Assembly (NCBI GenBank): GCA_037444305.1
Contig: JBBIMP010000022.1
Span: 1 to 64,000 of the forward strand
DNA length: 64,000 bases
Source of the DNA: JBBIMP01 sp037444305
GTDB taxonomy: Bacteria > Acidobacteriota > UBA6911
Direction of reading: 5' to 3'
The position numbers and the translations under genes are program-made. The notes below the pieces were generated by a model. The model ran no database searches. It saw only the letters and a program-made list of their open reading frames with translations, and was not told the DNA's origin. Of the stretch, positions 6,972-16,870 are shown in pieces. Position 1 is the first letter of the stretch. The number at the start of each line of letters is the position of its first letter.

Positions 6972-9743
6972 CTAGAAGGTGTACTTGAGGGCGATTTCAA
7001 TCTCCCTGGACTCGCCCGCATTGGTGATAGTTCCGAAAGTCGAAGTACCGAGGGTTGTGCCGGGACGCTCAAAGTTGGCGCGGTTGAAAGCGTTGAAAAA
7101 CTGCACCCTGAGTTCCACGGCGTCTCCGCGTTCGGAAACCCTGGTCCGCTTGATCAGGCTGATATCCCAGATCATTTCGCCGGGTTCCAGCAGGATATGC
7201 CGGCCCGAGTTCCCGAAACCGTAGGCGGCAGGGGACACAAAAGCCCCCGTGGCGAACCACTTGGCAATGGACCGCTCCGAGGGGGGCAGTATGCCGGAAC
7301 CGATCCGGTTCGGCCGGTCGCCGGAAACGCCGTCATTGTTTTTATCCCCTCCCAGCTGCGGGTGAATAAGGCTTCCCGAGAGAATTCGCGTGATCCCCGA
7401 GACCTGCCACCCTTCGAGCAGGAAACGCAGCTTTCCGGCCCAGGCGGCCCGGATGGCCCTGTCTCGGCCGACCGGCAGGTCCCAGATGTAATTCAACGTA
7501 AAACGCAACGGCGGCATGAACCCGGATACGGCCCGTTCGGCACGCAGGTTGCGGGGATCCTGGGGATCCTGCATGATCATGTCACTGAAGGTACGATCCC
7601 AGGCGAAACTGGACCGTAAGGAGAAACCCCGGGTAAGGCGCTTTCGGAGGTCCACCTGCAGGGCATGGCCGATGGAGGAGCCTCCACCATCACCGATGTA
7701 AAACCGGCCGAAGCCGGGATTGGGCCGGCGCGTCCTTATCAGTCCCGCCCCTGGCAGCGGGACGTTGCCCGGGATGGTTCGCGCCGTCCGGGTGGCCTTT
7801 CTGCCCTCGTAACGGACCTCCAGGTTCCAGCTCCGGAAGAATTCATTCTGGATGGAGAGCTGCCATTCCTGGACATAGGAACTGCGGACGTTGGGGTCCA
7901 GGGCGCGGATAGTCGTCTCGCTCGGCGCGGCGGCCTCGAAGGGATTGGAGAAATTCAGATTCGGGGTGGCGGGAGAGGATGCGGTTTCCTGCCAGTAGAA
8001 GGGAAAGTTGCGCCCGATGAAGTTGAGCGTTCGCCGCACGTCGAGCATCTGGTAGCTCCACCCGTAGGATCCGCGCAACACCAGCCGGTTGTTGCCGAGC
8101 GGGCTGTAGGCGAGGCCAACGAAGGGCTGCCAGTCGTTCTTGTCGGGATATGCGGCCTGGCCCGGACGCAGGCCGAGCAGGCCCGCGGCATCAGCTTCCG
8201 GGCTTCCGGCCACGACCATCTGCCCGCTCAGCGGCGGTTCAAAAACGAGCGGCCAGAACAGGGAAACGTTTTCACGCAGAGAGTGCGCGACCGGGAAATA
8301 GTTGTAAGTGAGGCCCAGCGAGAGGCTGAACCTTGGGTTGATCTTCCAGTCGTCCCTCAGGTAGGCCTTCCACGTGCGCTGCCTCAGGTCGGCCCGGTCG
8401 GAGCCCATGCCCCGCGTCGCTGAGGCAGGGATGCCCAGCATGAAGTCTGCGAATGCATGTCCTGAGAAATAGCCCAAAAACTCGAATTCGCCCCGCCGCG
8501 CTCCCGCTGTGCGGTGGTCATTCAGCTGGGTGTTCCGGACTTCCAGCCCGAAGTTGAACTTGTGGCTCCTGCGCACATAGGTGGCGTTCGCCGCCAGGTT
8601 GAGGCTGTTGGTGTAGCTCGTTCTGGGGGATTGAAACCTGCGCGACTGGCCGAGCGTCGGATAACCGGAAATGGACACCTCCGGATACCCTTCATCGGCG
8701 CCATCGAGTATTTTCAATCCCTTGATGCCCAGCGCGGCCAGCGTACCTTCCTTAAATGCGTGCCCCGACAGCTCCAGTTCCACCCGCCTGTCAAACGAAG
8801 CCGTGAGGTCGATCACCAGGTTGGGACCAAAGCCCCGGTTGAAGGCCAGAGACAGATTCTGGGAGCGGTTCTGCTGGGAAGTCGAAAACTCCGGCAGCGG
8901 GTTGACGTTGGTTTCTTCGTCGTCGGTGAAGCGCCAGTTGCCGAAAAGTTTGGATTGCCGGTCGAATTCGTAATCCACCCGCGCGGTGACCGTGTCGGCG
9001 TTTTCGACCGAAGGCTGGTTGTTCGTGAAGTACGGGTAGATATCCCCCCGATTCGGCAAAGGTACGGCAGGCAGGAACTTCAACGCAACAGGGTGAAGGC
9101 GATGTCGCGGGATCTGGTTGCCGGGGAAGGCCACTTTCGTGAACGGATCCACAATTGTGGTGCTGATGCCGCTGAAATCCCCATCGCGCATCGCCGGGGT
9201 GGGCACGAGCGACGTGATGGTGGATCCCCGGTTTATCCGCAAACCGTCGTAGGTCCCGAAGACCTGCATGCGGTGCGTGACGTGCGCGCCCAGGCTGCCG
9301 CCGAACTGGTTCCGCTTGAACTCCGGCAGCTTCTGCCCGACGGGGTCAAAGAAGTTCCTGGCATCGAAAAAGTCGTTCCGGTGGTATTCATAAACGGAGC
9401 CATAAAAGCGGCCGCGATTGCGCACCGTGAAAGCGTTGACGACTTCGACCAGCGGCTTGGAGCCTCTCCGGGGAAAGATCGCTTCGAAATCTCTCTGCAG
9501 AATCCGGAACGTGCCGATCCGGTCGAGGGCCGCCTCCGGAGACTGCTGGAGGCCGTCCGGGGGTCTGGCCTGGGCAGGGGTGGTCGCCACCGGCTTTTCC
9601 TTCTCCTGAGCCTGGGCCCCCGGCCGGATATCGGCGCCTGCCGCCGTCGAAAGCCCGGGCAGCAGGATGAAGACCCACAGAGCGGCCTGCGGCAAAACCC
9701 GCCCGCAACTTCGGCGCACACTTTCAGAAGAAAATTTTGCCAT
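6972..9743 (-). CDS. TonB-dependent receptor-like outer-membrane protein (Oar-like, shortened N-terminus)
   Basis: A 923-residue protein with a signal peptide (about residues 1-35, ending STAAGA). It has the features of acidobacterial Oar-like receptors: the NRGRFYGSVYEYHRNDFFDARNFFD stretch, several LRGSYG/LSLGLTYNYF-type beta strands, and a terminal aromatic, EIALKYTF, typical of outer-membrane barrels. The usual N-terminal carboxypeptidase-regulatory domain is absent and the plug region is short. It overlaps the upstream gene by about 20 bases, suggesting translational coupling. ATG 9743 has GGAGG 12 bases away; a TTG at 9749 has better spacing and is an alternative. Substrate unknown. Confidence 0.78.
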   Translation of the reverse strand: MAKFSSESVRRSCGRVLPQAALWVFILLPGLSTAAGADIRPGAQAQEKEKPVATTPAQARPPDGLQQSPEAALDRIGTFRILQRDFEAIFPRRGSKPLVEVVNAFTVRNRGRFYGSVYEYHRNDFFDARNFFDPVGQKLPEFKRNQFGGSLGAHVTHRMQVFGTYDGLRINRGSTITSLVPTPAMRDGDFSGISTTIVDPFTKVAFPGNQIPRHRLHPVALKFLPAVPLPNRGDIYPYFTNNQPSVENADTVTARVDYEFDRQSKLFGNWRFTDDEETNVNPLPEFSTSQQNRSQNLSLAFNRGFGPNLVIDLTASFDRRVELELSGHAFKEGTLAALGIKGLKILDGADEGYPEVSISGYPTLGQSRRFQSPRTSYTNSLNLAANATYVRRSHKFNFGLEVRNTQLNDHRTAGARRGEFEFLGYFSGHAFADFMLGIPASATRGMGSDRADLRQRTWKAYLRDDWKINPRFSLSLGLTYNYFPVAHSLRENVSLFWPLVFEPPLSGQMVVAGSPEADAAGLLGLRPGQAAYPDKNDWQPFVGLAYSPLGNNRLVLRGSYGWSYQMLDVRRTLNFIGRNFPFYWQETASSPATPNLNFSNPFEAAAPSETTIRALDPNVRSSYVQEWQLSIQNEFFRSWNLEVRYEGRKATRTARTIPGNVPLPGAGLIRTRRPNPGFGRFYIGDGGGSSIGHALQVDLRKRLTRGFSLRSSFAWDRTFSDMIMQDPQDPRNLRAERAVSGFMPPLRFTLNYIWDLPVGRDRAIRAAWAGKLRFLLEGWQVSGITRILSGSLIHPQLGGDKNNDGVSGDRPNRIGSGILPPSERSIAKWFATGAFVSPAAYGFGNSGRHILLEPGEMIWDISLIKRTRVSERGDAVELRVQFFNAFNRANFERPGTTLGTSTFGTITNAGESREIEIALKYTF

Positions 9744-10545
9744 CGACAACCATGTCCTCCAGCGCAAAAGTCGCCCTCAAAATGGTCGAACCTGCGTCGC
9801 GGTCAGAACCGCCGCCCCCTCCGCCCGGTCCTCCTCCGCGGCCGCCGCCGCCACCACCGCCCCCTCCTCCGCCAGGGCCCCTGCCCGGACCACCTTCCGC
9901 TCCACCACCCGATCTCCCCATCGGTATGTCCAGCAACTCGAAACTGATGCGCCCCTGGTTGGCAGCGCCCAGGACTGCGCCTCCGATTTTGCGGGGAAAA
10001 ACGAACTTCGCCCCCACCCCCTCCTCTATTGGGGGATAGTAGGCGTGGAGGTTCACCTGCGGATGCTGCTCGGTCGACAGGAAGGCCTTGTCCTTCAGGG
10101 TGGCGGCGGTTTGGCTCTGGAAATAGCGTCGAACCTGGCTTTCCTGATCGGGATCGTTCGAGCGAAAGCTGACAGCCACAACCACCCAGTTGTCGACTTC
10201 CAGCCCCAACAACGGCTCCAGCAGATGGTTGAAACGCTGTTTTTCCTCCTCCTGCAGCCTGTCGTACCCGTGTTCTATCTGCAGGATCCGTGCATAGGCC
10301 TCGCGGATCGGCACGGCGGAGAGAAAGCGCACGTAGAACCGGTTGTAGATCTCCTTTTCGCCGGCCCGCCCGCTCCCCACGCCTCCGACAACCGCCGTGA
10401 AGGTTTCCTGTCTCGCCCAGGCGGAGGAGTTCAGGATCTTGACCGCCTTGGACAAGGACCACTTCCAGTAAGGTTCTTCACCGGCTGGGACCGGGTTGTT
10501 GGCCGCTCCAGCCAGCAGGAAAAACGTCAGCAATGCCGCCACCAT
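9724..10545 (-). CDS. Exported protein with C-terminal glycine-rich tract, unknown function
   Basis: A 273-residue protein starting MVAALLTFFLLAGAANN, a short signal peptide. Residues about 25-190 form a conserved-looking domain (WKWSLSKAVKILNSSAWARQ, then YVRFLSAVPIREAYARI) of a kind I associate with uncharacterised acidobacterial exported proteins. A stretch of almost only glycine, arginine and proline at about 212-245 follows, then a short beta-like tail LRATFALEDMVVDGKIFF. It has an AGAGGA ribosome site and overlaps the TonB receptor start, so the two are probably made together. No enzyme motif seen. The Gly tract may be a flexible linker. Confidence 0.6.
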   Translation of the reverse strand: MVAALLTFFLLAGAANNPVPAGEEPYWKWSLSKAVKILNSSAWARQETFTAVVGGVGSGRAGEKEIYNRFYVRFLSAVPIREAYARILQIEHGYDRLQEEEKQRFNHLLEPLLGLEVDNWVVVAVSFRSNDPDQESQVRRYFQSQTAATLKDKAFLSTEQHPQVNLHAYYPPIEEGVGAKFVFPRKIGGAVLGAANQGRISFELLDIPMGRSGGGAEGGPGRGPGGGGGGGGGGGRGGGPGGGGGGSDRDAGSTILRATFALEDMVVDGKIFF

Positions 10546-10781
10546 GTTTAATTCCTCTTTCAACGTCCAGAAGGCGACCGGGCGCCGGCATCCTGTACTG
10601 CAACCATAATGGCCGCTCCCGGGCTGAATAAGGCTACGATAGTGGCCTTTTAATGTTTCACTTTTTGACCATCCCTTAAATCTAAGTTTGCCTCCCCCTT
10701 CTGGAAGCGGCTGGGCTCTTGTGCCTGCCACAAGTACGGGCTCGGGCAGACGGCTCCTCCGCATGCCGCCGCCTCCAGCGG

Positions 10782-11414
10782 TCAGGGGTGGCGGAATCGG
10801 GCCCGCTCGGTGTGCAGGTCCTCTGCGGTATTGAGGTTGCGGAGATCGGCGTCGCAGAACCTCCCCTCGCTGCCCGCAAGCCATTTCACCCGCAGCCCGG
10901 GGGATTCCAGGAATCGCGCAACCTTGTTCATCCCTGTTGGCAGGCTTGCTTCGAGAATGGGCAGACAGGACCGCCGGTAGACCGCGCACGTTGGATGTAT
11001 TCTGCCATCGTCGGTACGCGGAACGACGGCATCGTTTCCTGCCGCATTCGCCACCAGGGATTCCAACAGGCGCCGGTGGATCCCGGGGAGGTCGCAGGCG
11101 AGGACAAGCAGCAGCTCCCTCGAAGTGTGCCTCATGGCGGCATGAACGCCCGCGAGCGGCCCCTGTCCGGCAAAGACGTCGGGGATGACCGGAAGGCCCA
11201 GGAATCCATACAGGTCGTTGTCGTTAGAGGAGACGAAAATCTCCTCCGTGAGTGGCACAGCCTGTTCGAGCACCGTACGGATGAGTGGCCGGCCGTCCAG
11301 TTCGAGCAGGGCTTTGTTTCTGCCCATACGCCGGCTTGCGCCGCCGGCGAGGATTACGCAGGCAAGACTGAATGGCCGCGACGGTCCGATCACGCACTGG
11401 ACAATATCAAACAA
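10782..11414 (-). CDS. mobA: Molybdenum cofactor guanylyltransferase
   Basis: A 210-residue nucleotidyltransferase that joins GMP from GTP to molybdopterin, giving the MGD cofactor of DMSO-reductase-family enzymes. It shows the N-terminal LAGGASRRMGRNKALLELDGRPLI loop, GPLAGVHAAM, the metal-binding LACDLPGI, and HPTCAVYRR. The start is uncertain: the longest frame begins with TTG at 11414, and a GTG at 11393 would put the start closer to the usual position before VILAGG. The formate dehydrogenase at 34185-37046 needs exactly this bis-MGD cofactor. The 236-base gap before the next gene shows nothing clear. Confidence 0.93.
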   Translation of the reverse strand: MFDIVQCVIGPSRPFSLACVILAGGASRRMGRNKALLELDGRPLIRTVLEQAVPLTEEIFVSSNDNDLYGFLGLPVIPDVFAGQGPLAGVHAAMRHTSRELLLVLACDLPGIHRRLLESLVANAAGNDAVVPRTDDGRIHPTCAVYRRSCLPILEASLPTGMNKVARFLESPGLRVKWLAGSEGRFCDADLRNLNTAEDLHTERARFRHP

Positions 11415-11569
11415 ATGGCGCCCGGGCCATGACTTCCCGGATCGCCGCGGGCATTGCGAGAAAAAAAACCGGCAAAGGCATAGCCTGCTACCCGAATTTG
11501 GCTTTATACTTAAGCGTCATTGATCGATTGGGATAAGCTCTGCAAGCGCCCTCTGAAAGGTTCCCGGAA

Positions 11570-13426
11570 ATGGCACAAAAATGGATGCTGGCGGCGGTCG
11601 GACTGTCGCTGCTGACAATGTTCAACGGAGATTCGGCGGCCCAGAGAGCGTTTTTCCGCCTGGACGAACTGCGCCCCGGAATGAAGGGAACCGGCAAGAC
11701 CTGTTACCAGGGAAGCAAGCCCGAGGAATTCCAGGTCGAGATTCTGGGCATCATGCGCGGCGTGGGCCCCGGGGCAGACGCTGTGCTGGCCAGGTTCAGC
11801 GGGGGGCCCCTGGAAAAAACGGGGATTTTCGAGGGTATGAGCGGCAGCCCCGTCTTTATCGACGGCAGACTGCTGGGCGCCGTTGCCTTTTCCTTCGCGT
11901 TCCCGAAGGAGGCGATAGGAGGGATTACCCCCATCACCCAGATGGTGGAAGCCTTCGAGGAAAGCGGGCCCGGAACCCCCGTCACGCCGAGAGTACTGCT
12001 GAAGAAGAGCCTTCTCTGGGATTACCGCCTGCCGCCGGATGGGAGCGGAGGAATCGCCGGGCTGTTCCCTTCTGCCCTGACAGAGCGCTTCCCACCGGCT
12101 CTCGAACCTTCCGGGGGACATTCCCTGCGCCCGATCGCCACACCCGTCAGCATGGGAGGCTTCAGCGCCCGAACCCTGCAGCTGTTCGCTCCCCAATTTC
12201 GCGCCATGGGCTTTTCCATCATCCAGGGCTCCGGCAGCTCCGCGATCCAGCTGCCGGCCCGGGGGAGGACAAGGCCCGAGCCGGACGAGGCGCCGCTGGA
12301 GCCGGGCTCCAACCTCGTCGTACCGCTCATCCGGGGGGATCTGGATTTCTCGGCGGGCGGCACCGTGACCTGGATCGACGGGAAGAAGGTCTATGCCTTC
12401 GGCCACCCTCTGTTCAATCTCGGGTTCAGCGAACTGCCCATGCACAAGGGACGGGTCATCACCGTGTTTCCCGGCCTGCAGAGCTCCTTCAAGATTACCG
12501 AGGCCACGGAACCGGTGGGCGCGGTGAGGCAGGACAGGGCGGCGGGGATCTACGGAATTCTGGGGGAAAATGCCCGGATGATCCCCATGAACGTCCGGAT
12601 GACCACCAGCCGCGGGGTGCGAAAAAGCCTGGCCTACGAATTGGCCCGCGATGCCTTCCTCACTCCATTCCTGGTGAACCTCACGCTGTTCAATTCCATC
12701 ATCGCGTCCGAGCGCGCTCTCGGAATGTCCACGCTCGAGGTCAAAGGTGTAATCCGGATCCGGGGAGAACAGCCCGTGGAAATCGAGAACCGCTTCTCCA
12801 CCGACAGCAATTCGCCGGCCTACGCCTCCCTCTCGATCGCCATCCCCGTGAATTTCCTGCTCGCCTCGGGATTCAAGGACGTGCACGTCGAGAACATCGA
12901 CGTCGAGATCCGCGCGCTGGAGGACGGCCGCGCGGCGTTCCTGGACGCCCTGCGCATAGACAAGGCGGAACTGAGGGCCGGTGAGACCGTGATTCTGGAT
13001 GTCTTCCTGAAAAAGAACGACGGGGAGGTCATCCAGGAATCCTATCCGCTGCGGATTCCGCCGGACATCACCCCTGGCGGCCTCTCCGCGGTCGTGGCCG
13101 ACGGGACGACGATCATGGCCATGGAAGCGCGCGAGCAGGGGGAGGAGATCATTCCCCGGGACCTTGGCCAGCTCATCCGCTTCATCAACAACATCCGCCG
13201 GAATGACCGTCTGTATGTGCGGCTTTTCAGGAACGAGCCCGGGGCTGTAGTGAAGGGGGAGGGGCTCCCTTCGCTGCCTCCGTCGATCCTCTCGATCCTG
13301 CGATCGGATAGAAATACGGGAAGCATGAGTCCCATCCCGACCACGACGCTGTTGGAATCCGAGCTCGCTCCCAATGACTACGTGGTCTCCGGGTCCAAGA
13401 GCTTTAACATCGTGATCAAGCCCTGA
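11570..13426 (+). CDS. Exported SpoIVB-type (S55) peptidase domain protein
   Basis: A 618-residue protein with a signal peptide (about 1-24). The S55 domain starts at LRPGMKGTGKTCYQG and contains GMSGSPVF at residues 89-96, the serine motif of SpoIVB-type peptidases. GHPLFNLG and the later HKGRVITVFPGLQSSFKI region also fit the family. In Bacillus SpoIVB cleaves a sporulation signal protein; in non-sporulating Acidobacteriota the family is common and its substrate unknown. The C-terminal half (about 400-618) is beta-rich without known motifs. It diverges from mobA and is followed 36 bases later by a beta-propeller gene. A TATACT at 11505-11510 may be a -10, but no good -35 is visible. Confidence 0.85.
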   Translation: MAQKWMLAAVGLSLLTMFNGDSAAQRAFFRLDELRPGMKGTGKTCYQGSKPEEFQVEILGIMRGVGPGADAVLARFSGGPLEKTGIFEGMSGSPVFIDGRLLGAVAFSFAFPKEAIGGITPITQMVEAFEESGPGTPVTPRVLLKKSLLWDYRLPPDGSGGIAGLFPSALTERFPPALEPSGGHSLRPIATPVSMGGFSARTLQLFAPQFRAMGFSIIQGSGSSAIQLPARGRTRPEPDEAPLEPGSNLVVPLIRGDLDFSAGGTVTWIDGKKVYAFGHPLFNLGFSELPMHKGRVITVFPGLQSSFKITEATEPVGAVRQDRAAGIYGILGENARMIPMNVRMTTSRGVRKSLAYELARDAFLTPFLVNLTLFNSIIASERALGMSTLEVKGVIRIRGEQPVEIENRFSTDSNSPAYASLSIAIPVNFLLASGFKDVHVENIDVEIRALEDGRAAFLDALRIDKAELRAGETVILDVFLKKNDGEVIQESYPLRIPPDITPGGLSAVVADGTTIMAMEAREQGEEIIPRDLGQLIRFINNIRRNDRLYVRLFRNEPGAVVKGEGLPSLPPSILSILRSDRNTGSMSPIPTTTLLESELAPNDYVVSGSKSFNIVIKP

Positions 13427-13462
13427 ACCGTCGCCTGACGCAACCACCCAATGGAGCCTGTC

Positions 13463-15688
13463 ATGCTGAAGCGTGTTCCCCTGGCAGCAATCCTCTCATT
13501 TGTGCTGGCCGTTGCGGCCGCCGCCGTGACCCCCCGCTTCTGGGAGAATTTTACCCACGAAGAACTCCTTGGAGGGACGCTCTCACGCGTATCGCTTCAC
13601 TGGGACGGCAGGCTCTCACTCGCCCCGGAATACGATCTCTTTTTCGACACCGAGCAACCGTTCATCTTTTCGATGGTACGCGACAAGTCCGGCAACCTCT
13701 TTGTCGGCACGGGGCACGCGGGAAAGGTCTTCAAGGTGGACCCGCGGGGAAACGGCTCGGTCTATTTCGAAGCCAAGGAACTCGACATCTTCGCGCTGGC
13801 GCTGGATGCCGCCGGCAACCTGTATGCCGGCACGTCGCCGGACGGCAAGGTTTACAAAATCACGGGTTCCGGCCAGGCGACCGAGTTCTGCGATCCGGAG
13901 GAGAAGTACATCTGGTCGCTGCTGTTTGACGATGCGGGAAACCTCTACGTGGGCACCGGCGGGCGCGGCCGCATCCTGAAGGTGGATCCCAGCGGCCGGA
14001 AGTCGGACTTCTTCGATCCGGAAGACAGCAACGTGATGTGCCTCGTGCGCGGCGCCGACGGCAGGATCCTGGCCGGGACCTCGCCGGGCGGCCTGGTCCT
14101 TCAGATCAGCCCCCAGGGCAAGGCTTTTGCGCTCCTGGATGCGCCGCTCGAGGAGATCCGGGCCCTGGCCGTGGACCGTTTCGGAACCACTTATGCCGTT
14201 GCGGCCAGCGCCCGGGAATCGGCCGCTGCCGCCCCGGCCAAGGCCGAGTCGGTCACGGCGGCAGGGTCGCCGACGATCAGCGCGATCCAGGTGCTGTCGA
14301 ATCTGGCGGAAAGGGCGCGGGAATCAGGCGCCTCCGTCTCAGCCCCCGGAGGCGGAGCGGATTCGGCGGGATCGAAGTCCACCGTGTTCGCCATCTCCCG
14401 CGCGGGAGCCTACGAAACCCTTTACACCACGAAAGATCAGTTCATCTATGACGTCCTGATTCGTCAGGATGACTCCATCCTGCTATCCACCGGCGGCAAG
14501 GGGAGGATTCTGGATATCAATCCCGCCAAACAGGCAGGCGTGGTCACGGATACGCCGGAGGAGCAGGCCACAAGGCTCGTGAGCGGCGGCGAAGATATTT
14601 TCGTCGCAGGCAGCAACCAGGGGCGGATCTACCGCCTGCGCGCCGGCCGGGCCTCGGGCGGCTATTATGAGTCGAAGCCGCTTGACGCCAAAACCGTGGC
14701 CTCGTGGGGCAAGATCGCGTTTCGATTCACGGCTGCGCAGGGGGAAAGCCTGCAGGTGACCACGCGCTCCGGAAACACTGACACGCCGGACAACACCTGG
14801 AGCGAGTGGAGCGCCCCCTATTCTCCGGGAGCGCAGATCGGCAGCCCTGCCGCCCGCTACCTGCAGTGGCGGGCTGAATTCAAGCGCGGCGGCTCTTCGC
14901 CGGGCGGCCCGCCCGCTTATCTGGAGGACGTCCGAATCCCCTACCTGCAGCAGAATCTGCGCCCCCTGGTAACCGCCATCAACATACTGCCTGCCGGTGT
15001 GGCCCTGCAGAAAACGCCTCCTCTCGCCCCGGGCACAGTCAGCGTGAGCGCCACCGCCTCCGGAAGAGAGGGTCCATCGCCGAACTCTCCGCGGGTCCGG
15101 GGGAAGGATCCCCAGCCCATCCCGCCCCGGCAGATCATGCAGCCGGGCGCGCAATCCCTGACCTGGAAGGCGTCGGATGAAAACGATGACAGCCTCGAAT
15201 ATTCGCTGTACTTCAAGGGGGCCGGGGAAACAGACTGGAAGCTGCTGGAGAAGGAATTAACGGACACCTTCTATACCATCGACGGCGCCTCGCTACCGGA
15301 CGGCGAGTATACGGTAAAGATCGTGGCCAGCGATGCCCCGTCGAATCCCTATGGAAAGTTCCTCATCGGCGAACTGGTCGCCAAGCCCTTCGTCATCAGC
15401 AACGGGACCCCGGTACTGGAGATCACCAGCCACAGCCTCGACGGGAGAAGGGTCGAGGTCAGGTTCAGCGCCCGCGTTCCCAGCGGCAGGATCGAGAGCG
15501 GGGAATTTTCGGTCGACGGGGGCCGCTGGATGCTGCTCTTCCCGTCGGACGGCGTCGCCGATTCCCAGGAGGAGGTTTTTCATTTCGCCACCCTCGAGCT
15601 GGCGCCCGGAGAACACCTGATCGGGGTGCGCGCCAGCGACGCCAACGGAAACACGGGCACCGCGAAGCTTCTCGTGAAGATCCCCTGA
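13463..15688 (+). CDS. Secreted beta-propeller protein with C-terminal Ig/FN3-like domains
   Basis: About 741 residues from MLKRVPLAAILSF, a clear signal peptide. I prefer this ATG because GGAG lies 6 bases before it; an in-frame ATG at 13451 is the alternative. Residues about 55-380 hold repeated blades of the form D.aGNLyvGTg..GrilKvdP.G (for example DKSGNLFVGTGHAGKVFKV and DDAGNLYVGTGGRGRILKV), the pattern of NHL/SMP-30-like propellers. The C-terminal part has SLTWKASDENDDSLEYSLYF and DGEYTVKIVASDAPSN, typical of FN3-like modules. It lies directly behind the S55 gene. Probably a periplasmic or surface binding protein; ligand unknown. Confidence 0.75.
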   Translation: MLKRVPLAAILSFVLAVAAAAVTPRFWENFTHEELLGGTLSRVSLHWDGRLSLAPEYDLFFDTEQPFIFSMVRDKSGNLFVGTGHAGKVFKVDPRGNGSVYFEAKELDIFALALDAAGNLYAGTSPDGKVYKITGSGQATEFCDPEEKYIWSLLFDDAGNLYVGTGGRGRILKVDPSGRKSDFFDPEDSNVMCLVRGADGRILAGTSPGGLVLQISPQGKAFALLDAPLEEIRALAVDRFGTTYAVAASARESAAAAPAKAESVTAAGSPTISAIQVLSNLAERARESGASVSAPGGGADSAGSKSTVFAISRAGAYETLYTTKDQFIYDVLIRQDDSILLSTGGKGRILDINPAKQAGVVTDTPEEQATRLVSGGEDIFVAGSNQGRIYRLRAGRASGGYYESKPLDAKTVASWGKIAFRFTAAQGESLQVTTRSGNTDTPDNTWSEWSAPYSPGAQIGSPAARYLQWRAEFKRGGSSPGGPPAYLEDVRIPYLQQNLRPLVTAINILPAGVALQKTPPLAPGTVSVSATASGREGPSPNSPRVRGKDPQPIPPRQIMQPGAQSLTWKASDENDDSLEYSLYFKGAGETDWKLLEKELTDTFYTIDGASLPDGEYTVKIVASDAPSNPYGKFLIGELVAKPFVISNGTPVLEITSHSLDGRRVEVRFSARVPSGRIESGEFSVDGGRWMLLFPSDGVADSQEEVFHFATLELAPGEHLIGVRASDANGNTGTAKLLVKIP

Positions 15689-15846
15689 TCTGCGCGTGCG
15701 CCTCGGGATTTCGCGCATCCTGGTGTCGGGGGGCCCGGAAGCCCCGGCCTGCCGGAGAGGACGCCGGGAGCAGTCGCGAAACTGGCAGCTGCGTTGTCCC
15801 TTTTGGATTATGATAGGGACCATCGCTCTTCCGCAAAGGGGAAAGC

Positions 15847-16542
15847 ATGACGAGAGTGCCGCTGCTGCTGAACGAACTGATCCGGCTGAAGATCCACAGC
15901 GGGGAGTCGGCGCATTCCTGCGTAAGCCGCCTGCTGGGATGGGAGGGCGAGGACCTGCGCGTGACCTGGCCCAGCCTGGGAGGATCGCCGGTCGCCGTCC
16001 AACCCAAGGAGACCGTCCGCATACTCTTCGACAGGGGCGGGATGGCTTACACCTTCGAGGGGGTCGTCCTGGAGGCCGCGCATTTGCCCGAGCCCATGCT
16101 CACGCTCCGCCCGACCAGCCCCGTGGAGCGAATCGAGCGCCGGATCGATGTCCGGGTGGCGGCAGCGGTGCCCGTAGAGCTCAATGTGAAGGTGGTCTCC
16201 CTCGAGGAATTCCGCAGCTCCGGGGAGGGCGCGACGCACATCGACACCCGCACGGTCACCCTCAGCGGCGGAGGTTTCACCATCCATAACAGCGACCCTC
16301 TGCCAGTGGGAAAGCTGTTCGAGGTGCGGATGTTTCTGGGTGACCGTCGCCGGGCGCTCACCATGAGCGCAAGGATTGTCCGGTGCGAGATGACCGCCTC
16401 GGCCCCGGAGTCCGAGCCGTTCGAAGTCGCCTTTGCCTTCAGCCGAATCGCCGAGAGCACGCGCACGAACATCGTCCGATTCGCCTTCAGGATTCAAAAA
16501 GAAGCCGCTGCCCAGGCCACCTTAGATCCGCCTCAAACTTAG
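15847..16542 (+). CDS. PilZ domain protein (c-di-GMP effector, YcgR-like)
   Basis: A 231-residue cytosolic protein. The N-terminal about 90 residues resemble the YcgR-type flavodoxin-like domain. The PilZ domain begins with RIERRIDVR (RxxxR at 99-103), and the second c-di-GMP motif appears as TLSGGGF at about 138-144, where the usual D/N of (D/N)xSxxG is threonine. Such proteins transmit c-di-GMP signals to motility or secretion. A diguanylate cyclase is encoded at 27845-28567 in the same window. GGGGA lies 5 bases before the start. No flagellar genes are adjacent. Confidence 0.8.
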   Translation: MTRVPLLLNELIRLKIHSGESAHSCVSRLLGWEGEDLRVTWPSLGGSPVAVQPKETVRILFDRGGMAYTFEGVVLEAAHLPEPMLTLRPTSPVERIERRIDVRVAAAVPVELNVKVVSLEEFRSSGEGATHIDTRTVTLSGGGFTIHNSDPLPVGKLFEVRMFLGDRRRALTMSARIVRCEMTASAPESEPFEVAFAFSRIAESTRTNIVRFAFRIQKEAAAQATLDPPQT

Positions 16543-16870
16543 CCGCTTCGACCGGCTCTTGCCGGGTGATTTGCCCCAAATAGGGCCTTCTGATCACCCG
16601 GCTGCCCGGCTGCACGGATCGGCCGGGCGCACTCCCTCGCCTCGTCGCGGAAATCCGCATGCGAAGCGGGAAAAAATCCATTGAAAAAGCTAATATTTGG
16701 CATGAGAATCGGTGCTTTCCGGGAAGACTGCCGTGAAAGCGCGGATTTTTTGCCCGAACACGCCAAATTGGCATTGTTCGTGCCTTCAAAAACAGTTTGC
16801 CGCGCCCATGCCCAAGGCATGGAGAGAGAGTGGTTGCGCGGGGGATTTTCGGGTACCGGCGGGAACAATC
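16543..16870 (+). other. Gap with a strong hairpin before the cytochrome gene
   Basis: This 328-base gap separates the PilZ gene from the multihaem cytochrome. It holds a long hairpin at 16561-16602 (separate entry) and an AT-richer stretch at 16680-16800. TTGAAA at 16681-16686 is followed after 17 bases by GAGAAT, a weak promoter candidate. An open frame runs in from 16712 but lacks a signal sequence, so I start the cytochrome at 16871. Confidence 0.4.
16561..16602 (+). terminator. Two-tier hairpin after the PilZ gene (possible terminator)
   Basis: GCCGGGTGAT (16561-16570) pairs perfectly with ATCACCCGGC (16593-16602). Inside, GCCC (16573-16576) pairs with GGGC (16583-16586). It starts 18 bases after the PilZ stop codon. 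There is no following T-run, so it is either a terminator without a U-tract or a 3'-end stabilising structure. Confidence 0.4.
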
